Below the pieces are notes generated by a model. The model searched no databases and was not told where the DNA came from. It saw only the letters and a list, made by a program, of their open reading frames with translations. From the NCBI RefSeq assembly GCF_003122365.1, contig NZ_CP029254.1, positions 5,892,001 to 5,956,000 of the forward strand: a stretch of DNA of 64,000 nt, given 5' to 3'. The stretch is from Streptomyces spongiicola (lineage in GTDB: Bacteria > Actinomycetota > Actinomycetes > Streptomycetales > Streptomycetaceae). A program made the translations under genes and the position numbers. This document shows, piece by piece, positions 34,082 to 41,034 of this stretch; position 1 is the first letter of the stretch, and every line of letters begins with the position of its first letter.

Positions 34082-35175
34082 GGCTTGCCTTCCGAAGAGG
34101 GGGCGGCCTTCAGCGGGTCGGTGACGCGCGCGCACCGCACCCACCCCGCTGCCTCGGCCGCGCGCGGGTGCGGTATCTCCACGGGCCGGGTGGCCGCCGC
34201 GGCCGGGTCGAGGCCGTGGCCGGCCGTGAAGTCGTCGTCGTAGACGGTGCCGAGGTAGCGGTGCGGGCCGTCGGGGAAGACGGCGGCGACGACGGCTCCG
34301 GGGTGGACGCGGGCGGCCCAGGCGGCGACGCGGGCGGCGGCCCCGGTGCTCCAGCCACCGCTGACGAAGCTGGCGCGGGCCAGGCGGCGGCAGCTGTCCA
34401 CGGCCTCGGCCGGGCCGACCCAGTGGACCTCGTCGAAGGCGTCGTAGGCGACGTTGCGCGGGTGGATGCTGCTGCCCAGGCCGCGCATCAGCCTCGGCCG
34501 GGCGGGCTGGCCGAAGATCGTGGAGCCGGTGGAGTCGACTCCGATCAGCCGCAGCGCGGGCCAGTGGCGGCGCAGCGGGCCGACGATGCCGGCGCTGTGC
34601 CCGCCGGTGCCGACGCTGCACACCAGAATGTCCAGGTGGTCGAGCTGGACGGCGAGTTCGGCGGCGAGCGAGGCGTAACCGGCGCTGTTGTCGGGGTTGT
34701 TGTACTGGTCGGGCCAGTAGGCGCCGGGCAGCACGGCGAGCAGTTCGCGCAGCCGGCCGAGCCGCGCGGCCTGCCAGCCGCCCTGGGGCGCGGGCCGGTC
34801 CACCATCTCCAGCCGCACTCCGTGAGAGCGCAGTAACTGGCGCATCGAAGGCTCCAGTTCACTGTCGGCCACCAGCACGACGGGGTGGCCGAGGGCCTGG
34901 CCGGCGAAGGCGAGCCCGACGCCGAGCGTCCCGGAGGTGGACTCCACCACCGGGGCGCCGGGCCGCAGTTCGCCGCGTTCCCGGGCGCCCATCAGCATGG
35001 ACACCGCGGCCCGGGCTTTCATGCCCCCCGCGGCCAGCCCCTCGAGTTTGGCCCAGAATCCGGGATGCGGCCTCGGCAGACCTGCGGTGATGCGTGCGAC
35101 GGGCGTACGTCCGAGCAGGGCGAGCAGCTCCGGGCGGGCGGCGGGGCGTACGGAGGTCGCGGCGGTCGGGGTCAC
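34078..35175 (-). CDS. Cysteine-synthase-family PLP enzyme
   Basis: 365-aa fold-type II PLP enzyme related to O-acetylserine sulfhydrylase, cystathionine beta-synthase and SbnA. N-terminal LLALLGRTPVARIT, PLP-Lys region WAKLEGLAAGGMKARAAV (Lys in GGMKAR), the substrate loop VVESTSGTLGVGLAFAG (variant of TSGNTG), and phosphate-binding SVGTGGHSAGIVGPL. Relatives make cysteine, or join amino acids at C-beta (for example SbnA in 2,3-diaminopropionate formation). No SbnB-like partner is present. GTG 35175 overlaps the previous stop as GTGA. Likely provides a beta-substituted amino acid for the ATP-grasp ligase. Confidence 0.85.
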   Translation of the reverse strand: MTPTAATSVRPAARPELLALLGRTPVARITAGLPRPHPGFWAKLEGLAAGGMKARAAVSMLMGARERGELRPGAPVVESTSGTLGVGLAFAGQALGHPVVLVADSELEPSMRQLLRSHGVRLEMVDRPAPQGGWQAARLGRLRELLAVLPGAYWPDQYNNPDNSAGYASLAAELAVQLDHLDILVCSVGTGGHSAGIVGPLRRHWPALRLIGVDSTGSTIFGQPARPRLMRGLGSSIHPRNVAYDAFDEVHWVGPAEAVDSCRRLARASFVSGGWSTGAAARVAAWAARVHPGAVVAAVFPDGPHRYLGTVYDDDFTAGHGLDPAAAATRPVEIPHPRAAEAAGWVRCARVTDPLKAAPSSEGKP

Positions 35176-36020
35176 CAGGCGCCCCCCGGACCGTCGGCGC
35201 GGTAGTGGTGGACGGTTCCGGGGCCGCCGTCCAGCCAGAAGAAGGGGTACGGCTCCGCACACACGGCACTCACCCCGTGCCCCAGGAACCGGGGCAGCAC
35301 GGCGCTGCCGGTCTGGGCGAACATCACGAGCTGCTTGCCGTGCCGGAGCGCGTGCTCCCGCAGCGGCTCGAACGTCCCGTTGCCGAGCGTCATCCCGGAC
35401 ACGAGCAGCGCGTCACACCGGCCGACCTCGGCCGAGGCGTCCGTGGCGACGGTCTCGCCCCACTCCGTGACCCCGCCCTTGAGGTCGCACGGAACGTATG
35501 CCAACCCCCGCGAACGCAGCGTCTCCAGCAGTGAGTTGACGACACCGACCACGAGCACCGTCGCTCCTCGCGGAAGGTCCAGCAGCTCGGCCACCGCCCG
35601 GGCGCGGGCCCGGGACTTCTGCAGCGAGGTTCCGGCCGGCAGCCGCACGGGCCGGGCGCCGTTGTCCGGGGTGTGCGGGGTGACGTGCATGAGGTAGGCG
35701 TCGAGCGCGGCCACCCGCACCGGCAGCAGCGGATGCGCCAGCAGCCGGGCGACGTCCGCGCCGACGCAGTCCTCGACCGCACTGTCGGGCAGGGCGCCCG
35801 GCTCGACCGCGCAACTCCCGACGGCCTCGGCCAGGCGCAGGCTGAGCACCTCGTTGCGGTATCCCGTCCCGCGCCCGTCGTGCCGTACTGCCTGCCGGGT
35901 GGTGAAGGCCACGGCGATCCGGAGGGCGGCCGGATCAGGACCGAGCCGGCCGGCGCGGGCCCGGGCCACGAGCGCGTCGTACGTCGCCGCGCGCGTGGAC
36001 GCCGAGGCGGCGGGGGTCAT
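35172..36020 (-). CDS. Rossmann-like / DUF364 (putative heavy-metal chelation) protein
   Basis: 282-aa soluble protein. N-terminal half: AVAFTTRQAVRHDGRGTGYRNEVLSLRLAEAVGSCAV and LLPVRVAALDAYLMHVTPH. C-terminal half is a Rossmann-like fold: GATVLVVGVVNSLLETLRSRG, CDALLVSGMTLGNGTFEPL and LVMFAQTGSAVLPRFLGHGVSAVCAEPYPFFW. This layout resembles the DUF4213/DUF364 family, annotated as putative heavy-metal chelation proteins; the assignment is by eye. ATG 36020 overlaps the ATP-grasp stop as ATGA. Its catalytic or metal-handling role is unknown, but its presence supports a metal-linked product. Confidence 0.65.
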   Translation of the reverse strand: MTPAASASTRAATYDALVARARAGRLGPDPAALRIAVAFTTRQAVRHDGRGTGYRNEVLSLRLAEAVGSCAVEPGALPDSAVEDCVGADVARLLAHPLLPVRVAALDAYLMHVTPHTPDNGARPVRLPAGTSLQKSRARARAVAELLDLPRGATVLVVGVVNSLLETLRSRGLAYVPCDLKGGVTEWGETVATDASAEVGRCDALLVSGMTLGNGTFEPLREHALRHGKQLVMFAQTGSAVLPRFLGHGVSAVCAEPYPFFWLDGGPGTVHHYRADGPGGAW

Positions 36021-37273
36021 CGGATCACCGGCCGGGACCGCAGCCCGCCGAGTATCGCCTCGACCCGCTCGCGTGCGCCCGGCCCCTCGGCGTCGCCCGC
36101 CATGACGTGCCCGAGGTACTCGTTGTTGCTGTCCGCGATCTTCACCGGCCTGCCGGGCTCGGCGAGCTGCACCTCCAGCACCCCGGGCCCGTCCCGCAAC
36201 GCGTCGCCGTCCAGGGCCTCGAGCGTGCCCGCGGCCTGCGGGACGAGGAAGCCTATGGCGGCGCTGCGCAGACCGGTGTCCGTGCGCCGCAGGTCGGGTG
36301 CGCGGCCCAGGGCGACGTCTACGAAGACCGCGGCCAGATCGATGCCGGTGACATGGCGGACCAGCTCGGTGATGCGGTTCCCGGCAGGGCGGGGGTTGAC
36401 CTCGACCACGCGCGGTCCGGCGGAGGTGAGCTTGATCTCGGTGTGCGCCACGACGCCTTCGGTCAGCCCCAGCGCCTTGAGTGCGCCGAGCGCGGTCAGC
36501 TCGGCGGCCTCGGCGTCCGCGGCCGGCAGTGCGGCAGGGAACATGTGGCCGGTCTCGATGAACGCGGGCGCCCCGCCGACGCTCTTGTCGGTCACGCCGA
36601 TCACCTGGACCGCGCCCGCGTGCGAGACGGTCTCGACGCTCACTTCCGGGCCGTCCATCAGCTCCTCGAGCAGCACGACGGGCGCCCGCCGCTGCCCGCG
36701 TGCGTTGAGCGGAAAGTCGGCCAGCGCCCTCACGGCGGTGGTGAGCTGCTCCTCGTCGTCCACCCGCCTCACGTACATGCCTGCGCACAGGTCGACGGGC
36801 TTGACCACGAGCGGGTAGCCGATCTCCCGCGCCGCCCGCGCGATGTCGGCCCATTCCCCGTGCACGGCGAAGCGCGGCCCGGGCACTCCCGCGTCGGCGA
36901 GGACCCGGCGAGCGGCGTCCTTGCGGCAGGCGTTCTCCACCGCCTCGGGGCTCGATCCGGGCAGGCCGAGCGTCCCGGCTATTCGCGCCGCCGTGGACAG
37001 GTAGTAGTCGCAGGACGTGATCACCCCGTCGAACCCGAACACCGAGTGCAGCCGCTCGACTTCAGGAAGCAGGGTCTGTGTGTCGTTGGTGTCCGTGGTG
37101 ATCACGTTGCGCGCCCCGAGCAACGGATGTGCCGCGCCCTCGGGCGCCGAACGCAGGTAGTGGTGCAGATCGCGGGTGAGGAAGGTGAACTCGTGCCCGC
37201 TCTCCCGGATCGCCCGCGGCAGCAGCCTGCTCATCGAACCGACCCAGCTCTCGACCACCAGCAGATGAGCCAC
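36017..37273 (-). CDS. ATP-grasp amino-acid ligase
   Basis: 418-aa ATP-grasp enzyme of the L-amino-acid ligase/BL00235 type, joining carboxylates to amines with ATP. N-terminal pre-ATP-grasp MAHLLVVESWVGSMSRLL; central CRKDAARRVLADAGVPGPRF; ATP-binding lysine in GYPLVVKPVDLCAGMYVRRV; VVLLEELMDGPEVSVETV; and Mg ligands in VVAHTEIKL...VVEVNPRPAGNRI. First gene of the minus-strand operon; ATG 37273 follows AAGGGGAAC. A Zur-box-like site lies 95 bp upstream. It would form the peptide or amide bond of the operon's product. Confidence 0.88.
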   Translation of the reverse strand: MAHLLVVESWVGSMSRLLPRAIRESGHEFTFLTRDLHHYLRSAPEGAAHPLLGARNVITTDTNDTQTLLPEVERLHSVFGFDGVITSCDYYLSTAARIAGTLGLPGSSPEAVENACRKDAARRVLADAGVPGPRFAVHGEWADIARAAREIGYPLVVKPVDLCAGMYVRRVDDEEQLTTAVRALADFPLNARGQRRAPVVLLEELMDGPEVSVETVSHAGAVQVIGVTDKSVGGAPAFIETGHMFPAALPAADAEAAELTALGALKALGLTEGVVAHTEIKLTSAGPRVVEVNPRPAGNRITELVRHVTGIDLAAVFVDVALGRAPDLRRTDTGLRSAAIGFLVPQAAGTLEALDGDALRDGPGVLEVQLAEPGRPVKIADSNNEYLGHVMAGDAEGPGARERVEAILGGLRSRPVIR

Positions 37274-37367
37274 AGTTCCCCTTTTCGTGCGGTGCGTTCA
37301 CATGACACGACAGGCCGAGCGGAGCATCCGCGACGAGGCGGACCCCGCTGCGCCGAGAACACGGTAT

Positions 37368-37382
37368 AGGTAATCATTTTCA
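37368..37382. promoter_or_regulatory. Zur-box-like operator before the ATP-grasp operon
   Basis: AGGTAATCATTTTCA matches the 15-bp streptomycete Zur consensus TGAAAATCATTTTCA at 12 of 15 positions, with a perfect right half. It is 95 bp upstream of the ATP-grasp start in a rare AT-rich patch, consistent with repression by zinc-loaded Zur. Confidence 0.6.
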
Positions 37383-37799
37383 TTGTCAGCAGGATCCGGG
37401 TCCGCCCGGAGGCGCGCTTGGGCCGACGGCGCGGCTCCCGCTCCCGCTCCCGGGTGCGGCGTGACGGACGTCCACCGGGTGGCGCCGGCCGGGCCGGTCG
37501 GCCTGGGGCGGTCGGTCGGCCCGACCGCGGAGGGTGCCCACCCGCGGCCGCGGTGCCGCCGTCGGTGCCGCCGCACCCTGCTCGGCGGTCCCGGTGCGCC
37601 GCCCGTGCCGGTCGCCGGCTTCCGGAGCCGCCGCGCCGCACCCGTCGCGGGCGTGCGCCGCCCGGTCCGGCTCCGGCCGCCGCCGGTCCCTGCGTCCTCG
37701 GCGGCGACCACTCGCGCGGCGCCCTTCACCGGGTGCGGCGAGGTCCTTGTGCGCGTCGGGTCCTGGCTGCCTCGGGGAGTCGCGACACGCTAACGATTG

Positions 37800-37814
37800 T
37801 GACAGTCGTTTTCA
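37800..37814. promoter_or_regulatory. Zur-box-like operator before the acetyltransferase gene
   Basis: TGACAGTCGTTTTCA matches the same consensus at 12 of 15 positions, including both TGA and TTTTCA ends. It lies 40 bp before the acetyltransferase ATG, where it would overlap the promoter. Confidence 0.55.
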
Positions 37815-37854
37815 TGTAACTAGCATGGAGCCACGATACGGAAGGAAGCCCCCC

Positions 37855-38400
37855 ATGAGTCAGACCACACCTCGCGGATACACGGTGCGGCCCGCTACAC
37901 CGGCGGACGTGGACGGCGCGCGCCGCGTCATGCTCGACACCCTCTACAACGAGTTCGGATACGGATACGTACCCCGGTGGCACCGGGACGTGGTGGACAT
38001 CGAGGGCACGTATCTCGACGATCCACGGCACCTTCTGCTCGTGGCCCTCCACGACGGCGAGGTGGTCGCCACGACGGGCGTGCGGTCGCAGGGGCCCAAC
38101 CACCCCCCGCATCCACGCTGGTTGGCCGAAAGCTATCCGTCCGTCACCACCGCCCAACTCGTCCGGGTCTATGTGCGGCCCGAACACCGGCGCCGAGGGC
38201 TCGCCGGCACGCTGGTCGACACCGCCCGCGCCTTCATCGCGAGTACCCCCGGCTACGAACGCGTCTACCTGCACACCAACGTGGACATCGAGGGGACGGA
38301 CGCCTTCTGGCGCAGTGTCGCGAAAGAGGTCTTCGACGCCCGCAGCACCGGCGAACACGGACCGGGTGTGGCCACGGTGCACTTCGAGATCCCCATGTGA
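37855..38400 (+). CDS. GNAT family N-acetyltransferase
   Basis: 181-aa acetyltransferase. N-terminal YTVRPATPADVDGARRVMLDTL, core TAQLVRVYVRPEHRRRGLAGTLVDTARAFI with the acetyl-CoA pyrophosphate loop (RRRGLA), and LHTNVDIEGTDAFWRSVAKEVF at the end. Start ATG 37855 is preceded by GGAAGGAAG; an in-frame ATG at 37825 lies before that site. Divergent from the ATP-grasp operon and behind its own Zur-like box, so probably part of the same regulon. It could acetylate the product, a precursor, or the metallophore for self-protection. Confidence 0.85.
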   Translation: MSQTTPRGYTVRPATPADVDGARRVMLDTLYNEFGYGYVPRWHRDVVDIEGTYLDDPRHLLLVALHDGEVVATTGVRSQGPNHPPHPRWLAESYPSVTTAQLVRVYVRPEHRRRGLAGTLVDTARAFIASTPGYERVYLHTNVDIEGTDAFWRSVAKEVFDARSTGEHGPGVATVHFEIPM

Positions 38401-38919
38401 CCGGAGGGTGCCGGTGGCGCCGGGACCGCTGGTGCGTGATGCGCCGCCCTGCCGGCGGGCCTTCGCCATGCCGGGCCGTCCGTGCGTGACGCGGTCCGTT
38501 CCGGGACGGGGACGGGGACGGGGGCGAGGGCGAGGGCGGCGGCGGGGGCCTGCCGCCGGTTCCGTGCCGGTGGGCGAGGGGGCGCGGACCCCTCGGGCGG
38601 TCAGAGCGTAGCCTCCACCCGATCGCGCGCCCCGGCACGCCGGCCGGGGCACTCCGGCCGCGGGTCCACGCCGCGGAAGCGCTCCCGCTTCCTGCCCCCG
38701 TACCCGTACCCGTACCCGTGCACGAGGCGGCACCGCTATCGACGCGATCTTCGCCCAGCCGCGGCCACGGCTGGTTCCCTGGAGCGTGACTCGTAGCCCG
38801 CCGCAAGCTCGAGGGAAGTCCCAAGGCTCAAAGTCCCTGAGAGGAACCGGAGACGCCGCCGCGCCTCTCCCCGACCCGTTGGGCAGCGGGTCGGGGAGAG
38901 GCGCGGCGGCATCCGCCCG
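38401..38919. other. Spacer between acetyltransferase and island, ending in a terminator
   Basis: No gene supported. G-rich GGGGACG/GGGCGAG repeats (38495-38550) and a CCCGTA hexamer run (38697-38720) are present. The last 65 bp form the strong hairpin at 38855-38910, read here as the original murA terminator. Confidence 0.55.
38855..38910 (-). terminator. 24-bp perfect stem-loop, probable original murA terminator
   Basis: 38855-38878 and 38887-38910 are perfectly complementary (24 bp) around the 8-base loop TTGGGCAG. Ten bases to its right begins a copy of the murA stop-codon region (38920). In minus-strand sense the order is murA end, hairpin, which is what an uninterrupted murA would need. 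It is 455 bp from the acetyltransferase stop, too far to be its natural terminator. Confidence 0.8.
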
Positions 38920-38936
38920 TCAGATGTCGCGGGAGA
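38920..38936. repeat. Left direct repeat (attachment-like) of the murA 3'-end island
   Basis: TCAGATGTCGCGGGAGA here matches TCAGATGTCGCGGAAGA at 48720-48736 (16/17, first 13 identical). The right copy is the intact 3' end of murA (…FRDI stop). The two are exactly 9,800 bp apart. Confidence 0.7.
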
Positions 38937-39292
38937 GGCCTGCCAAGGCTGTGACCTGTGATGTCTGGCCGTCGCAAGTCGTTGACCTGTATGAATGCCC
39001 TTTCAGTGGTTTCAGGCTCGTACTGGCTGATGCGGCCGGAATTCCCAGGAAAGTCCCAGAGGACTCCCACGGACAGGAGCCACTCTTTCGACTCTGCACA
39101 GGGCATGCGAGTGCGCAGTGGGCTGGTGATCGCGGATCGGCGGTCTGACCCGCACGGACGGCAACGCGCACTGCCCGAACGGCTTGCAGCCGATGAAGAG
39201 CGTCCCGCAGCCTGGGCGCCGGGGATTGGCGGTCGGTCGGAGTGACAGGGAAACGACCCTGAAGTTCACCGAGGATGGCCTCTACTGCCTTA
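38937..39292. other. Left end of the island, no clear gene
   Basis: Lower-GC sequence than the flanks. Minus-strand frames such as TTERAFIQVNDLRRPD are short and unrecognised. No integrase is evident. It may be decayed island sequence cut by the IS5-type element that begins at 39293. Confidence 0.45.
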
Positions 39293-40166
39293 GAGCGCGT
39301 CTCACGTGGCGTGAGTTGGATGCGGCATGATGCCTGGCCATGGGTGTCGGTCTGTCACAGCGGTTGGTTCCTGACGAACTCTGGGCACTGGTTGCTCCGT
39401 TGCTTCCGCCTTTCGCGTCACGTCCGCAGGGCGGTGGGACCGCCCCGTGCGACGAGCGGGCCGTGTTCACCGCTGTGGTGTACGTGCTGACCAGCGGGTG
39501 CGCATGGCGGCATCTTCCCGAGACATTCGAGGTGTCTCCCGCTACGGCGCACCGCCGGTTCTCCGCCTGGACCGAGGCTGGGCTCTGGAGACGGTTGCAC
39601 CGGGCGGTCCTGGACGAACTCGGTGCCCGCGGTGAAGTGGACTGGACCTCGGCGATCGTGGATGCGGCCTCGGTGCGCGCGAAAAGGGGGGATCGCTGAC
39701 CGGGCGCAATCCGGTCGACCGGGGCAAGAAGGGCAGCAAGCTGCACGTCCTGTCCGACGCCCAGGGATTACCCCTGGCGCTGGGTGTGTCCGGGGCGAAC
39801 GTCCATGACAGCCAGGCTCTGCTGCCGCTGGTCCTGGGCATACCCGCGATCCGGTCGCGGCGTGGGCCGCGCCGACGCCGACCCGGCAAGCTCCGCGCGG
39901 ACAAGGCCTACCACTCCACCGAGCACCTGAGGTGGCTGCGCAGCCGCGGCATCGTCCCGCGCATCGCCCGCCCGGGCATCGAGTCCAGCGAGCGACTTGG
40001 CCGGCACCGCTGGAAGATCGAACGGTCGATCTCCTGGCTCTTCGGCTACCGCCGCCTCACCGTCCGGTACGAGCGGAAGGGCTCGCACTTTCTCGGCTTC
40101 CTCGGACTCGCAGCCGCACTGACCTGCTACAAGAAGCTGACCCAACCCGCCACGTGAGACGCGCTC
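39293..40166 (+). mobile_element. IS5-family insertion sequence, 874 bp, with 3-bp target duplication
   Basis: The ends are perfect 19-bp inverted repeats beginning GAGCGCGTCTCACGTGGCG (39293-39311 and complement at 40148-40166). TTA flanks both ends (39290-39292 and 40167-40169) as the target duplication, typical of the IS1031/IS427-type groups of IS5. The single transposase is split into two frames joined by a predicted -1 frameshift. The element appears complete and may be active. Confidence 0.92.
39340..40157 (+). CDS. IS5-family transposase, two frames with -1 frameshift
   Basis: OrfA (39340-39699) begins MGVGLSQRLVPDELWALVAPLLPP and holds the N-terminal DUF4096-like domain (AVVYVLTSGCAWRHLPETF) plus the first catalytic Asp (TSAIVDAASVRAKRG). 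OrfB, in the -1 frame up to 40157, continues GSKLHVLSDAQGLPLAL, LRADKAYHS (second Asp) and RHRWKIERSISWLFGYRRL (catalytic Glu in the YxxxR-type segment). The slippery run AAAAGGGGGG at 39682-39691 lies in the overlap, just before the OrfA stop. A fused product of about 270 aa is expected. Confidence 0.88.
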
Positions 40167-40241
40167 TTAGACATGGTCATCGTCCTGAAGGGCTGACGCC
40201 GACTGAAGGCGATGACGCGGTATCCGGCGGACATGCTGGAT

Positions 40242-40538
40242 TCAGGCTTCTTGGTCCCGACCCGATTCACTTGTAGCAGTACCGGACCGAGCGGACTCGT
40301 GCGGCCCTCGGAGTCCGCAGGAGGATCCTGAAGGACCGTCCCAGATACGGACAGCGATCTCGATGCGCAGGTCTGGCTGCAGAGTGCGGAGGCACAGGTG
40401 GTAACCGTTGCCGGCGACCACCTCGGAACGGGCCTTGGCAGCCGCCTCACAGTCAGCTTCGTAAGCGTCGGCGTCATAGACCTCGACGATGCCGCGGTCC
40501 GGTTGTGCAGTGGTGCGAAACTCCGCTATGAGCGCCAC
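40242..40538 (-). CDS. Small hypothetical protein, possibly frameshifted
   Basis: 98 aa, no family recognised. Residues 1-68 look like genuine protein: MALIAEFRTTAQPDRGIVEV, YDADAYEADCEAAAKARSEV, then LCLRTLQPDLRIEIAVRIWD. After about residue 69 composition changes to Ser/Gly/Arg-rich. The other minus frame gives a more natural continuation (DPPADSEGRTSPLGPVLLQV), suggesting a frameshift near 40325. It lies between the IS5-type element and the AT-rich promoter region of the defence operon. Treat as a possible pseudogene. Confidence 0.4.
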   Translation of the reverse strand: MALIAEFRTTAQPDRGIVEVYDADAYEADCEAAAKARSEVVAGNGYHLCLRTLQPDLRIEIAVRIWDGPSGSSCGLRGPHESARSGTATSESGRDQEA

Positions 40539-41034
40539 GGCCGCGGGCGTCTCCCGTACTACGGAACTCCGGTGACGTGGAAGGCGTTACCGGCGACTAT
40601 GCGATTTGCCGTGTACGTACTGTTCAGGTGCCGCCCGCCTTCCTCATTTTTCCGGTCTGTCGATGAGTCTGCCCGAGTACCGGAGGCCGTCCGTTCCGCG
40701 TTCCTCGGCGGAGGCGAAGGGATGCTCGTCGCACCGCAGGCCGGTGCCGCTGTAGTCACCCCGGACATCGCTGCATGTCTGGATGGCCGGCCCGTCGGCC
40801 TTGTGAGAAGTGGTTCCGTACAAGTGCTATATATCGAACACTCGAGATTGATTTCAGATCGATAGGTGATCGAAGTTGAGTTAAATGCGATCGTTGTGCA
40901 TTTAGAGGCTTATGGTGACAAGATGCGGCCTCGGATGCTGAGGGGCCAATGGCATCGCATGGGGGTTTGAGGCTCTCTTTGCCGCGTGTGCCCCAAGACG
41001 TCCAGGGTGTGTACGAGCGCAGCAAGGAGCCGCG
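40539..41034. other. AT-richer promoter region of the defence operon
   Basis: About 500 bp with clearly lower GC than the surroundings, especially 40815-40925 (GATCGAAGTTGAGTTAAATG region). No gene is supported. The composition indicates foreign origin, and the stretch probably contains the promoter of the OLD-UvrD genes. AAGGAG precedes the ATG at 41035. Confidence 0.55.

Larger units (their letters stand above)
37274..37854. other. Divergent control region of the metallophore-like operon
   Basis: 581 bp between the ATP-grasp and acetyltransferase starts. Both ends carry AT-rich Zur-box-like sites in otherwise very GC-rich DNA. The centre (37400-37770) has short GC-rich repeats and no supportable gene. 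Confidence 0.6.

Noticed and set aside
38697..38720. CCCGTA repeats considered as telomere-like or iteron sequence
   Set aside because: Only four short copies in a GC-rich spacer, with no replication genes and no hairpin series as in Streptomyces telomeres.
40559..40768. 69-codon minus-strand frame before the defence operon
   Set aside because: Ser/Thr/Pro-rich, no homology recognised, and it overlaps the AT-rich promoter region.
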